Source of the DNA: Moniliella sp. 'wahieum'
Lineage: Eukaryota > Basidiomycota > Moniliellomycetes > Moniliellales > Moniliellaceae
DNA: 64,000 nt
Assembly: GCA_003971905.1 (NCBI GenBank)
Contig: RSEE01000009.1
Span: forward strand, 124,001 to 188,000
Reading direction: 5' to 3'
The notes under the pieces are model-generated. The model did not search any database, was not told where the DNA came from, and saw nothing but the letters and a program-made list of their open reading frames with translations. Position 1 is the stretch's first letter. Each line of letters opens with the position of its first letter. The translations under genes were made by a program, and so were the position numbers. Shown here one piece after another: positions 21,791 through 32,666 of the stretch.

Positions 21791-22634
21791 TCGAAGTCGT
21801 GCTTATCTCGATCATCAATCGCAGCCACTATGGGGCATCGTGTGCATCATGCCTCACTCAGTGGTATACCGATGTTACAAAAGTAGCCGTCACTTGAGGC
21901 CTGATGCCTGAGGTTGCGGAAAATGCGGGCACAAAACTATATATATCGAGCGAGGAGCTGTGCACAGTCTCGCAGTTGTTCCTAGTAGTAGAATAGGAAC
22001 GAGTCACAGGTATACACTCACGGTGTGTGCTGCTGGCACTGCATCTCCCCGCGATCCTCCGCATCCCTCCGCATCGACATCCCTCAGCACACCCTGCGCA
22101 CTCTACCCCAATCTCTCCCCCAATCTTTTGCCTTATTCATGTGAATGTGATCAGTTACTATTATTAGTCATCGGGCCAGTGGCCAATTCCGTTCCGTCGT
22201 CAGCGCAACAGCCTCCTCGCCTTCGCGTACTACTATAATTAAATAGCGGGTCTCACTCTCCCATCCTCCACCCACAAAGTCTTACACTGCCCTCCTCCCA
22301 CCAACAAGGTCTTACACTGCCCTCCTCCCCTCGTCGAAGGCGTACGTTCATCCTGTCTCCTACTGGCTCGCTCACCGCATCTGCAATCTGCCGCTATCGG
22401 GAGCACCAGCATTCTCCGGCACCACAACAGCGGCTCTCCGTTGCCCTGCGCCGCTTCCATTACAAGACTGCAGCCCAAAAGAAAACATATGGCTTTGAAG
22501 TCAGCCACCGTTCCCACTACTTTCCCGCGCTTTTCTCTCTCTCTCCGCCCTCATCGCCATTGTTGTGGCCAGAGCAACAGCTCCCTCGCAACACCTTCAA
22601 CCCCATCTATCCTGTCCACATCTCTTTACTGCGG
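21791..22634. other. Intergenic upstream of the DUF1399 gene
   Basis: No gene seen. It holds a TATA-like ATATATAT near 21940, the 30-bp direct repeat at 22274-22333, and C/T-rich sequence typical of a fungal core promoter just before the ATG at 22635. Confidence 0.5.
22274..22333. repeat. 30-bp tandem duplication in the DUF1399 promoter
   Basis: Two adjacent units, each ACAARGTCTTACACTGCCCT plus a CCTCC-rich end, differing at a few positions. They end about 300 bases upstream of the ATG. Confidence 0.85.
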
Positions 22635-24877
22635 CAATGTCGTCCGACACCAAGAAAGTCCAAGGCGCTGTTCACGCAGCCTGACTCCGATGAGGGAGAG
22701 GCCCCACCGGCCTACTCGCCGATAAAACCCCGCACCTTCCCCCCCATCTCCGACACTACTCAAACCGTCACACCCAGACGAGTGCGTCGCCCATCTACGT
22801 CTGCTCGCTGTTTTTGCCGATTTGCGCGATTCGATCGGCCATACCGATGGCATGTTTGGCCTGTGGGATAAAGACGTGCTGGCCGACTTTGAAACCGAAG
22901 ACGATCGGAACAAGGCGCTGGCGCTGGTAAGGGAGAAGCGCTGGGCGGTGTATCTGGTACGAGCGATGGATCGATTCGAGCGGTTTTGGTTTGACTGCCT
23001 ACCTAGCTCTTCGGGGCCATTGATCACTCTGGACCTGATCGAATCCCGTACAGGTATGTCGGAAATGATGAAGAACCCAAAGTTGCCATCGGACCCGCCG
23101 TTGTGGCATCCGGACAAGTTGCCGCCGCTGGATGTGTTGATGGTTTGGCACACATTTTGCCTCAATCCGATCAACTACCTTGAAGACTGTCTCCGCACGC
23201 GACACATGCAGGTTTGGTACGCCGGGTTCCCCTGGGCCCTGATTGACAATTGCATCAACGACTCGCTCGACTACTTGCCCTCTGCCAAGGCGGCTGAGCA
23301 CTTTCAATCGCGCACCGGCCGTGCTTGGCGCAACCAAGAAGAGAAGAAAGGGAAGAGAATCAAGTGTCCCCGCTGTAAGCGCCTGAGAGAGGTTCCGTGG
23401 GTCACAGGCGGCCGACTGGGCGAGTTGGAAAAGCCGTGGTTCAACGCGAAGGATGGGTTTACAGATTCCAACTGGGTTACCACCTGCCGCGCCTGCTCCT
23501 TTCGCATCACCCAGGTAATCTGCGTGTCGCCAAATTCCGTACGGATTACCAGGACCTCACGCAGCGAAGGGTTGTGATGCCGGGCACAATCATTCCGTCT
23601 AATGGCTGTCGCCCGGCCTTTAGTGAAGACATGGGCACGACCATTTACCAGACGTATGGCAGCCGTATGTTGCTGAAGAACCCGTGGGTCGAGAAACAAC
23701 TCAACCTGAAGACCAATCCCCAGACTACCATCCTCGACGTGCGCAACGCGATCGGAAGGAGCTTTGCCTCGTTGCCGTTTCTGTCGAGTGTAGGGAACAA
23801 GCAATATGTCAGCCCCCTAGTGGCTCAAGTTCGACGCACCAGTATTCGGTCGATGCTGTCGCGCTACTGGGAAAATTCGTCTCCGTTTGGACTGGATTTG
23901 GTTGGAGCAGTATTGCGTCAAGGTACCTTTATCCGCAAGATGGACGAGATTGATTGGCTGCATTCACCCGCGCTGGAGCAGACAATGACCCGGTTGATTG
24001 ACAAGTACGCCATTTTTCTCCAAATCATCAAGATGTACCGTGGGGATATGGCGGTGCCGACGCTGGACGTGGACTTGGCTTGGCACACCCACCAGCTCAT
24101 GCCAGCGCGGTACGATTCCTACATGCAACACCATGTGGGTAAGATGATCAATCATAAGGACAAGGTACCCTCGGGTCAGCTGAGCGATGCGTTCGAGTTC
24201 ACCTCGAAGAAGTACAGTAAGATCACCAATGGCCAGCCCTACTCCGAGTGCACCTGTTGGTACTGCGAGGCGGTGCGGGAAGGGGAGAATGCCCGTATCT
24301 CCCCTGCCTTCTTGTTTTCCTCGTCTTCTGCGTCCATAGCGCGAAGAAATTCGGACGCCCTCTATGCCAATCCTGCCATCCACCACGACAATCCCGGCCG
24401 CAACGCTCACATCTCCACCCACGACGCGGTACCGGGCGAGGGGGGTAAGAAGTTGGTTTCCAAGGAAGTCATGCGCCACCGTCATCTTGTGTCCAAGGCA
24501 GAGGCGGCCCAACGCAGACTGCACAAGCGCGGCCTGCTAACCTCCTCACCGGACGAGAATCGGGAACGGGGCGGGTTGACAAAACGCCTCCGATGGCGTG
24601 GGGCATCTACCCAATCTACAAGCCTTACTACGCTCCGTACTACCCGGACCCATGCATCACCGCCGGATCAGGCTCGGGCATGTACCCGGGTAACCCTGCG
24701 TGCGCGACCCTGGGTAGCGGCAACGTTGGCGCGTGCATACCTGGAACATGTGGTGCCACTATAGCCGCAGGTACATGTGGTGGGAGGGACTACGGCAATG
24801 ATGCGGGCGGATACCCCTATAGGCCCGCGTCGGGCCCGTTTGCGGCAGGGTGTGGTACTGGAGCTAAATTTGGGTGA
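22635..24877 (+). CDS. DUF1399 (GRDP-like) glycine-rich domain protein
   Basis: ATG at 22635 (MSSDTKKVQGA). A PPAYSP segment precedes DECVAHLRLLAVFADLRDSI and WAVYLVRAMDRFERFW. The family core is clear: PPLDVLMVWHTFCLNPINYL, a zinc-binding-like CPRCK...CRAC pair, LRVAKFRTDYQDL, then the second repeat LDVDLAWHTHQLMPARYDSY and KYSKITNGQPYSECTCWYC. The WHT(H/F) motifs are diagnostic of DUF1399. The tail is Tyr/Gly/Cys-rich (YKPYYAPYYPDP, GACIPGTCGATIAAGTCGG). About 740 residues. Frame changes lie near 22665, at CCC near 22775, near 23515 and at the A4 run 24581-24584. Plant relatives are linked to stress responses; the fungal function is unknown. Confidence 0.75.
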
Positions 24878-24973
24878 TGCTCCCATCCAGACTCAATAGT
24901 GCAGTAGTTAACCGCATCCTTGGCTAATATAACGGGGTTGCCGGCTTCCCAGGCAGATACAAGACTCACGGAG

Positions 24974-25246
24974 TGTCATAGTTTGGCTGATCTCTCGCTC
25001 CTTCCCTGTTTCTTCCACTTCGCACTATGTCCTCTGTTCTTGCTTCCCCACTGCACGAACGATAATGTCACAGTCGGGGCTAAGGCGAAGGAGACTAGAG
25101 TCGGACTAGGCCAAGGGTGTAGCAATCGTCCGTGGAGAAGAAGCAAGAACAGAGGACATAGTGCGAAGGGAAGAAACAGGGAAAGAGAGAGACGCTCGAG
25201 ACGAAGAAATTGGAAATGGGGGAGCGAGACCAGCCAAACTATGACA
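24974..25246. mobile_element. Fold-back (MITE-like) element with 5-bp target-site duplication
   Basis: A 273-bp imperfect inverted repeat. The left arm (24974-25063) begins TGTCATAGTTTGGCTG; the right arm (25125-25246) ends in its complement, CAGCCAAACTATGACA. Inside, the left arm word CTTCGCACTATGTCCTCTGT is matched by its exact complement at 25150-25175; the right arm carries an extra ~30 bases. The loop is 25064-25124. CGGAG flanks both ends (24969-24973 and 25247-25251), a 5-bp target-site duplication. No protein is encoded. The structure fits a non-autonomous DNA transposon; the family is not identified. Confidence 0.75.
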
Positions 25247-25385
25247 CGGAGAACTGATCGGAAAGGTGGTGCTTCGAGAGTGGAGTTCGTTTAGACGATG
25301 AGGGTGAAGGGGGAATATAACGGTGGAGGGCTTGGGCGATCACAATTGGATCTAAGAACAGGCAGATTTTATATTCCAAAAGTAA

Positions 25386-25463
25386 CCCCCGCAAGATGTG
25401 AACGGTTCGGTTTAGACGTAGCGGTCCCCCTGTCCCAGCCTTAAGCTCTGTCAAAGATATGGA
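25386..25463 (+). repeat. Third copy of the LINE 3' tail
   Basis: Shares CCCCCGCAAGATG, AACGGTTCGGTTTAGACGTA and CCTTAAGCTCTGTCAA with the copies at 21554-21626 and 21706-21790. Lies about 140 bases beyond the fold-back element. Confidence 0.85.
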
Positions 25464-26526
25464 TGCAGAAGAGAAGGGGAACAAAGGAAAGACCAACAGT
25501 TCTACAGCAAAAAGGGGAAACGAATCAAAGGGAAGAAGTGAGGACCAAGCACAAGAAACACGAGGTGAAAGACGAGGCGAGAAGGCCAATTACCAGGGGA
25601 ATCTCGCCAGTAATACTAGCCTTAGACCCGGTGGCCCCCTCGTCGATGATAAGATTTTGTATCTCCAGCATGGAACGGTACTAGAACGGTGAGTAATCGA
25701 TGCCGACATGCACATTCCTCTTGCCCCCTGCGGGACGCCGCTACCGCTCGAGAAAAATGAGAGAACCGCGCTTGGCCACGCCTCAAGCTTCACCAAGTTA
25801 AACTCCGAGCATATGGGCCAAGACCACACTTCCCCGTCGCCTTGCATGCTCTCTTGTCTTTATTTGGCTGTGTCGCATCATTGTCGCTAAGTCGTCCGCA
25901 TCGCCCTCGCTTGCGACGTCTGCGTCTTCATCGGACCCACATCCGGTACAAGAGAACGCAGCGTATGCTTCCTCTCAGGTCCAGCCCTTCACCGACCTGA
26001 CCTGCGCATTGTTCTTTCCCTTTCCTTTCCCTTTTCTCACCCTGATCTCTGTTCCTTTGGTTCGGTGGGAGGTGACTTGTCCACTTCGTTACCATCGACT
26101 TCGTCTCTGTCCACGAGTTGGCCATCGTTGAAGGAGACCCAAAGGTGTCCACAGGATCGGTGGGAGTGTCAGACTCACGCCGTGCTAGGGGGCCCTTGGC
26201 CCACTAGGCCCGTATGGGCACCATGGCGTGATTCTCATCAGTTGGGAGATCCTGTGTCCACCTCTCGACTGTGCCCCTTCCTGAGGAGGTACATATACCT
26301 CCTGTGCGTCCATAGATGTATGCAATCCATCTGCACCCTTTCCCCCATCTCCGTCTCCTGACAAGGTGGCGAGCAGGCTGGGGCGAACACCTAGCAGACG
26401 GCCCGGTAGTCCCTTGTGCCTATTAGTAGGTACGCTATTTCAGCGTCGCGGGTGGCCGTGCCATCGTCTCCCTAGTACGTTTAACAATTTATCTGTCGGT
26501 ATGCACAATCCCAAATTATGGCACAA
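25464..26526. other. Intergenic, no gene recognised
   Basis: Mixed composition, with only short frames lacking domain content. It may include further decayed transposon sequence. Confidence 0.45.
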
Positions 26527-26621
26527 GGCAATGTGCCCGAGCGGTTAAGGGGATTGATTCGAATTGGTTTCGAAACATCAATTAGGCTTTGCCTGCACAG
26601 GTTCGAGTCCTGTCATTGTCG
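26527..26621 (+). tRNA. tRNA-Ser (anticodon CGA) with 13-nt intron
   Basis: Type II tRNA. Acceptor GGCAATG (26527-26533) pairs with CATTGTC (26614-26620). The D-arm CCC/GGG carries GGTTAA. The anticodon stem ATTGA/TCAAT (26553-26557/26578-26582) encloses TTCGAA with anticodon CGA at 26560-26562; an intron of about 13 nt (26564-26576) follows the base 3' to the anticodon, the normal position. The long variable arm (AGGC/GCCT) is typical of Ser. The T-arm is ACAGG/CCTGT with loop TTCGAGT. A T-run downstream (from 26625) is the Pol III terminator. Confidence 0.93.
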
Positions 26622-27093
26622 ATCTTTTTTTTGGCCAAATATTTTTCACGTTTCCGCTTCTCCTGCGTTTCTACACTTCTAAGCCCATGCGACCATGGCG
26701 GGCCGCGGATGGTATCCGCAACGTGGATAAGGTGTCCGCTGGCTCTCTCTCTTGCTAGTCTAACGGGACTGACGCGTGTTTGGATGAGATGTGTACGACA
26801 TGCGGGGCTCAGAGATAACTGTACAGAGCGCCCCGGAACAGTTCTCGTGTTAATCCGTATCCATTCGCGCTACATCCTGCGCCATTGGCCTCCTATTCAT
26901 TATTAGGGGAGCGTGAGCTGCGGCAAAGCCGGATTAGCTTGCTAAGTGTGGTTCAAGTGTGTTTTCCATGTCCCCCAGCTTACATAATTCGGAAGAGTCA
27001 AACACATAGTATTTAGTCAGGGGATGCCGATCAGGCGAAAGACGGGATATGAACTGTGGTAGGGTATCGGTGCCAAAGAGAGGGCACATGCAT
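26622..27093. other. Intergenic after tRNA-Ser
   Basis: Pol III terminator T-run, then mixed sequence without protein-like frames. The stretch closest to 27093 is the 3' flank of the DUF2828 remnant. Confidence 0.5.
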
Positions 27094-27501
27094 CTAGTCC
27101 AAGACCTTGAGTACGTCAAACCGCTCATGAGCGTCAATCGCTTTGCGCACAATAGCCATCGGGTCCATCTTGGGCTTCTGGGGCTTGTCCACCTTCGTTC
27201 CCTCTTCTTTCTCCTGCCCAGCATCCACCTTGGCATCGTCGGACACAGTCTCGACCATTACCCAATCCTTGAGCGATTTACCCTCGAGAAACAGCTTGAG
27301 CATGTTGGCACTGAAGCCCGAAACCAGAGCTGTGCCATCGTCGTTGATCGTCACGGGTGCCTGCTTGTCCAGTTCCGAATCGTTGTCCATATTCCAAAAG
27401 ACGAGTTGAGGCCGCTCACACCCAGCCTGTTTGTACATCTCCTCGATCTTTTCAAAATGAGTCAGAACGTTGTCGTCCCCAGGTTCGTCAAACTGTAGGC
27501 C
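27094..27501 (-). pseudogene. C-terminal remnant of a DUF2828 (vWA-like) protein
   Basis: The ~135-residue frame starts after a stop (27502-27504) with GLQFDEPGDDNVLTHFEKIE. It carries the C-terminal hallmarks of DUF2828: ERPQLVFWNMDNDS, APVTINDDGTALVSGFSANM, LKLFLEG, and a terminal helix with MDPMAIVRKAIDAHERFDVL, ending LKVLD. Full-length members are several hundred residues longer and have the first metal-site-like motif upstream; I find none of that in the next 500 bases. It is therefore a 5'-truncated gene, or one whose upstream exons are unrecognisable. The inserted EKEEGTKVDKPQKPK segment is unusual. DUF2828 function is unknown. Confidence 0.55.
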
Positions 27502-27991
27502 TTACGAGAGGTCCACTGAGTGCCTGTTGTAGAGCCGAATCTGGGAGCCTTCCAGGGAGGAAAGTGGGGAATCCTTATTGGTGCAGCGCTTCGCCATGCA
27601 GGGTTCTCATGCCAGAACGATGCCTGCCCATCAACAGCTCCAGGTGGTCGGGTGCAGCCACGCAGGCACCACGCTGCCGAAGGGAAAGGGGACGGGAACG
27701 AATCTATATGGACCAAAGGTGGCCAAAGTCAACAAACAAGGGGTTCGAATGGATAGCGTCCAGCCAAGCGCGAACGAACGTAGATAGGAATGCGAAGAGG
27801 GGAACAAGGAGCCAAAAAGCGAAACAACGAAAAAGTCCACAGTGTCCAGTGACGTAGGGTGTAGGCGAGCGACCCCTGGCTACGAAATGAGGTCCATGAG
27901 GGAGATTGGCATCAGGCCAGGACGAGAGAAGGGGAGGAAGAAAGGGGGGAGGAGAGGAAAGGAGAGGAGAGGAGGGGACAGTGCGGTCGGA
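27502..27991. other. Intergenic with G/A-rich tract
   Basis: No gene supported. A purine-rich GGAGAGGAGAGGAGG tract lies at 27945-27975, close to the 3' end of the next minus-strand gene. Confidence 0.45.
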
Positions 27992-29735
27992 TTAATGACA
28001 CTGACGAAGCGGCTGTCGGCGGCGGCGCGGGCCCTTGGCAGCTGCTTGTTGTGCCCGAATCCGTCGTGCCAGCCGAAATCCCGATCGGGCCGAGTCGAGG
28101 AGATCTTTGCATACGTGTTGCACATGTTCCGGCTGAAGCACGCCCTGGCAGACGCCATACATCTCGGGGTGCCGCCGCACCAAGTCCAACCCATGCGCCA
28201 TCAACTTATCCATCAAGCCAGCGTTGGACGAATAAAAGTTCCGCGAGCCAAAGTCGAGGTGGAACACTTGTCTTCGTTCCAGCGTGGTGTCCTTGGCGCC
28301 CTTGGGAACCAGCTTTTCCACCCAGCCCAGCGGCTTGCAATCCCGCAACTGCCGAAACTCGCGCACGCCGAGGTACCGGTACAGGTGCACGCGCAAGTCC
28401 AGCAACAACTTGCGGTTGCGGAAGCGCTTGTCCGTCTCGGGAATAAAGGTCATCAAGCCGTCTTTGTTCAGTAGGCCTGGAACGTGGGCGGGTGGGTGGG
28501 AAAGGGAGGAAGGATCGGTAGACAGCTGGGGTTCGGGCATCGACGGCCGCGGTGCCAACGCAGCCAAGGCCGCCATCTGGTTCATTTGGCCCGCACGCAC
28601 CGGCGCCAAGGTCCCCATGGGCGTCGCGTAGAGTCGCTGGGGCGCGAGAGAGAGCATGGGATGCGGTTGGGGTACCTCTTGCATTCCCTGTGGCGCAGCG
28701 ATCGACTGCACCCCTCCGGGCGGAGAAGGGAAGGACTGTACCAGCTCGTTCCATTCCCTGGCCGTAGCAGGCACCGGAGCGGCGGACAGACCTCGGCGTC
28801 GATTGCGAGTGCAACCACATGTCTCCATCTGCGGAAGAAATGGATGGGCGGCAGCCGACCATATTTGGGGCAGGGCCATGGATGGGGCCGAACCCAAGGA
28901 CGTCAAGGAGCCCTGTGGCGAAGGGTCCGTGACTGACAGGCATGGCGCTTCAGGCGTAGGACGCATGATGAGGCTGTGGTGCCTGGGCGCTTGGGTAGAC
29001 AGATGGTACGAAGGCGCATGGACTTGGCCATCCATCCAAGGTGTGGAGAGGACCCCCGAGTCAGACACGGAGCGAGGCTCGAGCGTCAATTCGGACGGGC
29101 TAAAGGAGGGAAGAAAGTTGACGTCAAGCGCACCAGGTCCTTGGCCTGTGGGCCGCACGGGAGGTTCCCCCACCTGCTTGGGCGACAGCTCTGCTTCCGG
29201 CAGGGGTGCAGCCGGTTTCGGGAAGGCGGACTGGGTGAGTGTTGCAGCTGCCGATTGTTGGAGCGGAGCGCGACAGAGATGGTGTGGACGCGCTGGTTGA
29301 GCAAGTCGGTCGGGTTGGCCGGCTTGAACGACAGCACTTGACCTGGCATGTCGGGGGTGGGGGTGGCCGACACGGCGGTGGCGGCGGTTTGCATGGCTTG
29401 GGTAAGGTCCTCCACGTAGCCGAGCGTCTGCTCGGCAAGGGCAAGAGCCTGGGTTTGCAGCACGCTGGTCAGGACCGAGTCGGAGGGCGCGTCGAGGGGG
29501 CCGCTGCTGAGGGTTGGGTTGCGATCGATGCTGCTGGAGAGGGGGACGGGGGGCGGGGCGAGGGTCTCGGGAGAGGAGAGAGAGCAGAGGTGTGGACGGA
29601 GGGCGAGGTGTAAGGCGAGTGGGGCACGAGCAGGGGCGGAGGAGGAGACGATGCGGAGCGGAGGGGCAGCTCGGTAGGCACGGCGAGCGACGGCGACGGC
29701 ATGGACATGGACATGGACGGGGACATGGCGGACAT
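27992..29735 (-). CDS. Unrecognised protein with conserved-looking C-terminal domain
   Basis: The ATG at 29735 (MSAMSPSMSMSMPSPSLAVP) opens a Ser/Pro-rich N-terminus. After a frame change it reads SSIDRNPTLSSGPLDAPSDS, then the amphipathic helix TSVLQTQALALAEQTLGYVE and RVHTISVALRSNNRQLQ. A second break near 29240 leads into a proline-rich middle and a dense, well-formed C-terminal domain of ~170 residues: LMTFIPETDKRFRNRKLLLD, LYRYLGVREFRQLRDCKPLG, RRQVFHLDFGSRNFYSSNAG, KLMAHGLDLVRRHPEMYGVC, HVQHVCKDLLDSARSGFRLA, ending in a basic tail. The domain composition says real protein, but I do not recognise the family. Stop at 27992. Confidence 0.55.
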
Positions 29736-32666
29736 GCCCACGAGGTGGTGGTAGCGCACAGGCCGTCGCACGCAGCTGCACCTTCGCACCCAGCAGCGCC
29801 TCGGCGTTATTCGGCGCAGTGCTGCGCTGCGGGTGGTGCCCCAGGCCCCGTCCCACACCACCCGCCCACGGCCCCCGTGCGGCAGCTGTCGTTGCGCAGC
29901 CCAGCGGCTCCCCGCTCAGGCGTCCCGCCGCGTGACGCCCATCGTCTGCGTGGGCTTCGATCGGCAAAGGAGGGTGCGGCAGGTGGTGCCGCACCGCGTC
30001 ACTGTCGATTGCGGGGGGCTGCCACTGCGACAGTGCCTGGTCTTCTCCGGCTGCGATCGGTGATCAGATCGATCAGCCCGAGGGACGAGAGACTGGTAGC
30101 GATGGTCAGTGATCGATGATCGATGAGCGTCATCGGATGATCGCTGACCAGTGACCGAGGACCGTCTGTGCTTCTGCTGGCGCTGCCTCTGCACAGCGCA
30201 AATCCAATGCCCCCCAGCCTGCATGTGCCACCTCTGCTGCATGCATGCGGCTTGGATTTGCACCTTGCATGGCCAGCACAATGCACTGCACTCGACCAGA
30301 CCCTTCTTGCAACCTGCCCAGCCCCCATCCAGCACACACCCCCCGCGCCCCTCGCTGGGGCACCACGCCGCAATTGAGTCACGCCAGCACGAGATGACCA
30401 AGATTCGAGCTGCCTTCCTCCTGCGTCATCACCGCGTCATCAGTCTCACATCTCGTGCCCCCTTTCACTCCCGCGATCCACCAGCGGCAGGTGAGGACGC
30501 GTGCTGGTGAGTTGTGGGTGCATGATGCAGGGCGCATGTAGGTGACTGGTGACTACTGACCGGTGACGCTGGGCGGGGGCGTGGTGGGGTGGCGGGGATG
30601 AAGACGGGGTGCGACACTGGTGCGACACTGGGCTTGGGGGCCGGTGTCGCGAGGTGGGGGTGCGGTGCGATGGCTCGCACCCTGGCCTACCAGGGCCTCC
30701 CAGGACCATCGGCGCCTTTTTGCGTAGCCACAGGTGCATAGGCGGCCTGTTGCGGCTGCAGCCTACGCGCGCACCAGAGGGAGGTTGAGGGCTCTCAACG
30801 TACTCAACGTTCAACGTTCAACACAACAACAACAAGGCTAGTACCGCTCGTGCAACTAAGCTCAGCACGCCTGCCGAAGTACAAGGACTACGAAGGACGA
30901 AGTGGTACGCATATCACCCAGGGCCCATGCAGGCGCGTGGCGCGTTGGGCGGCCCAAGGCGCACTTGGCTTGGGCATACTTGGGCCCACCCCTGCCGCAC
31001 ATCCTGTCCAGCCCCTCCATTGAGTCTCCGAATCCAGAACTTCTTTTTCGAGTGACCACTACTTGGCGCTCGCTTACCTCAGCATGCTATCGGCTCTGCC
31101 GCTCCTGCGCCTCGGATCATCAATCATCAATCATTGATCATCGATCATCAGGCCAACGCACCTAGGCTCGTCTCCCTACCAATGCATTCCTTTGCTCCCT
31201 TGGTAGTCACTCGTATCATCCGACTCTTACACACATTTTTTTATCCAGCCAGTGTCGATCGAGTCGATCCACTGTCGATGGTTGATATACCCCTTGTCTA
31301 TCGCATTCCGTTTTTCTTTGGTGTGCACGCAGCACTCGGCCCTGCCGTCACTCGTAGAACGAATAGCCCCCTCGGCTCTTTCACCGTCGTTATGTAGGCA
31401 GCGCGCAAGGCTTCATGGGGTCCTCCCCTCTCCCAATACAACACTTATGAACTCCGCGTGTTCGTTGTCGCCCCCACGGTGAGGCGGTGACTACTATAGA
31501 GATGATGTAGTGGTGAAAGGGAAATGAAGATCCCCCCAATCGTCGACATTGGCGCCATGTATCATGAATGATGAAGGTTTGGTTCATTTGGCCAAAAGGC
31601 CCCTCCGACCTCTCCATGTGCTACATTATGTGTTCAGGAGCCGTTCTGACGTTTCCTTGCTTCTTTCTGTGTTTTCTTTTGTTGCAGTACATACAAACAG
31701 CTGTTGTTGGACCCAGTGACCCCTTTCTTATGATGCACGAGTCCCATCTGCAGGGTAAACACAACGAATGGCCCAAAGAAAGGGGAGCTTACAAAGAAGC
31801 AAATGCGTGTGTAGTGTCCGGGACACATACGTTTCGAGAATAAAGAGGGGCGAAAAGACGCCTATAATACTATACGGACCTGAGAAGATGGAGAATGTTG
31901 AGCCATCAGGTGGCTCGTGCTTTGGCCAATGTCCCTTCAGTTCCTCCTCAGGCCTAGGAGTTCCGTTGTTTTTTCTCTCCTGTTTTTCCTTGTTCCGCAG
32001 CTTAGCCCCTGGTGGCGACTCGCTGCTTGATGTTCCTCTGTACGCGTTGCTGGTTGGCTTACACCACCACCACCACCACTAGTGCGATTATATCACCCTC
32101 GAGGACCATCTGGACTCCAGGTCTCATCAGAGAAGACGATTAAAACAGTGCTTCAGTTGGTTGTCTTGTGCTTCGTGCCGTCCATCAGGGGCTCGGGTAC
32201 ACTGCGATGTGATGTTCCAATTAAACACCTTTTGGATAATATTATCCTCTTCTCTGTGCTCTTCATGGCCATATTCGACACAGAGGCCACCGCCGTTCGC
32301 CCTATCTGACCAGTCCGCAGATGTGCCCTGCAAGCGCGGCCCGCATGCGCTGTGTCGGACAGAGGGGTTGAGGCTCAGTTTTCAGAATGTGGGGTGCCGG
32401 TGAGGGAGGAGGGGGGCCAGTTGAGAGGTCGATCTGGATGAGCGCCTCTTCAAAAGCTGCTCAAGCTCCTCAAGCCTTCAAGGTTCAATAGTGACGGTGA
32501 CCGGTGACCGGTGATCGCCCGCAAACAAAAAAAACACATTTCAAGGCAGGTGGTCATTTTATCTGACGCGTAGGCGATGGGCTTACGTATACTCCAGGTC
32601 ATTATCTAGTGTTTCCAATTCGCGAGGGAGCCTCCCGCCTTCTGCTACCCACTCTGCCCATCCAAC
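29736..32666. other. 2.9-kb region without recognised gene
   Basis: 29736-30060 is GC-rich with open but featureless frames. 30054-30150 and 31117-31151 are packed with TGATCGATGATC-type words. 30537-30570 and 32494-32520 carry GTGACTGGTGAC/GGTGACCGGTGA repeats. From about 31150 to 32450 the GC content drops and only short frames occur; this could be an old transposon beyond recognition, but I can name none. A CACCAC run lies at 32062-32080. Confidence 0.5.

Noticed and set aside
31150-32450. Transposon in the AT-richer stretch
   Set aside because: No coding motif, terminal repeat or target duplication could be found; composition alone is not enough.
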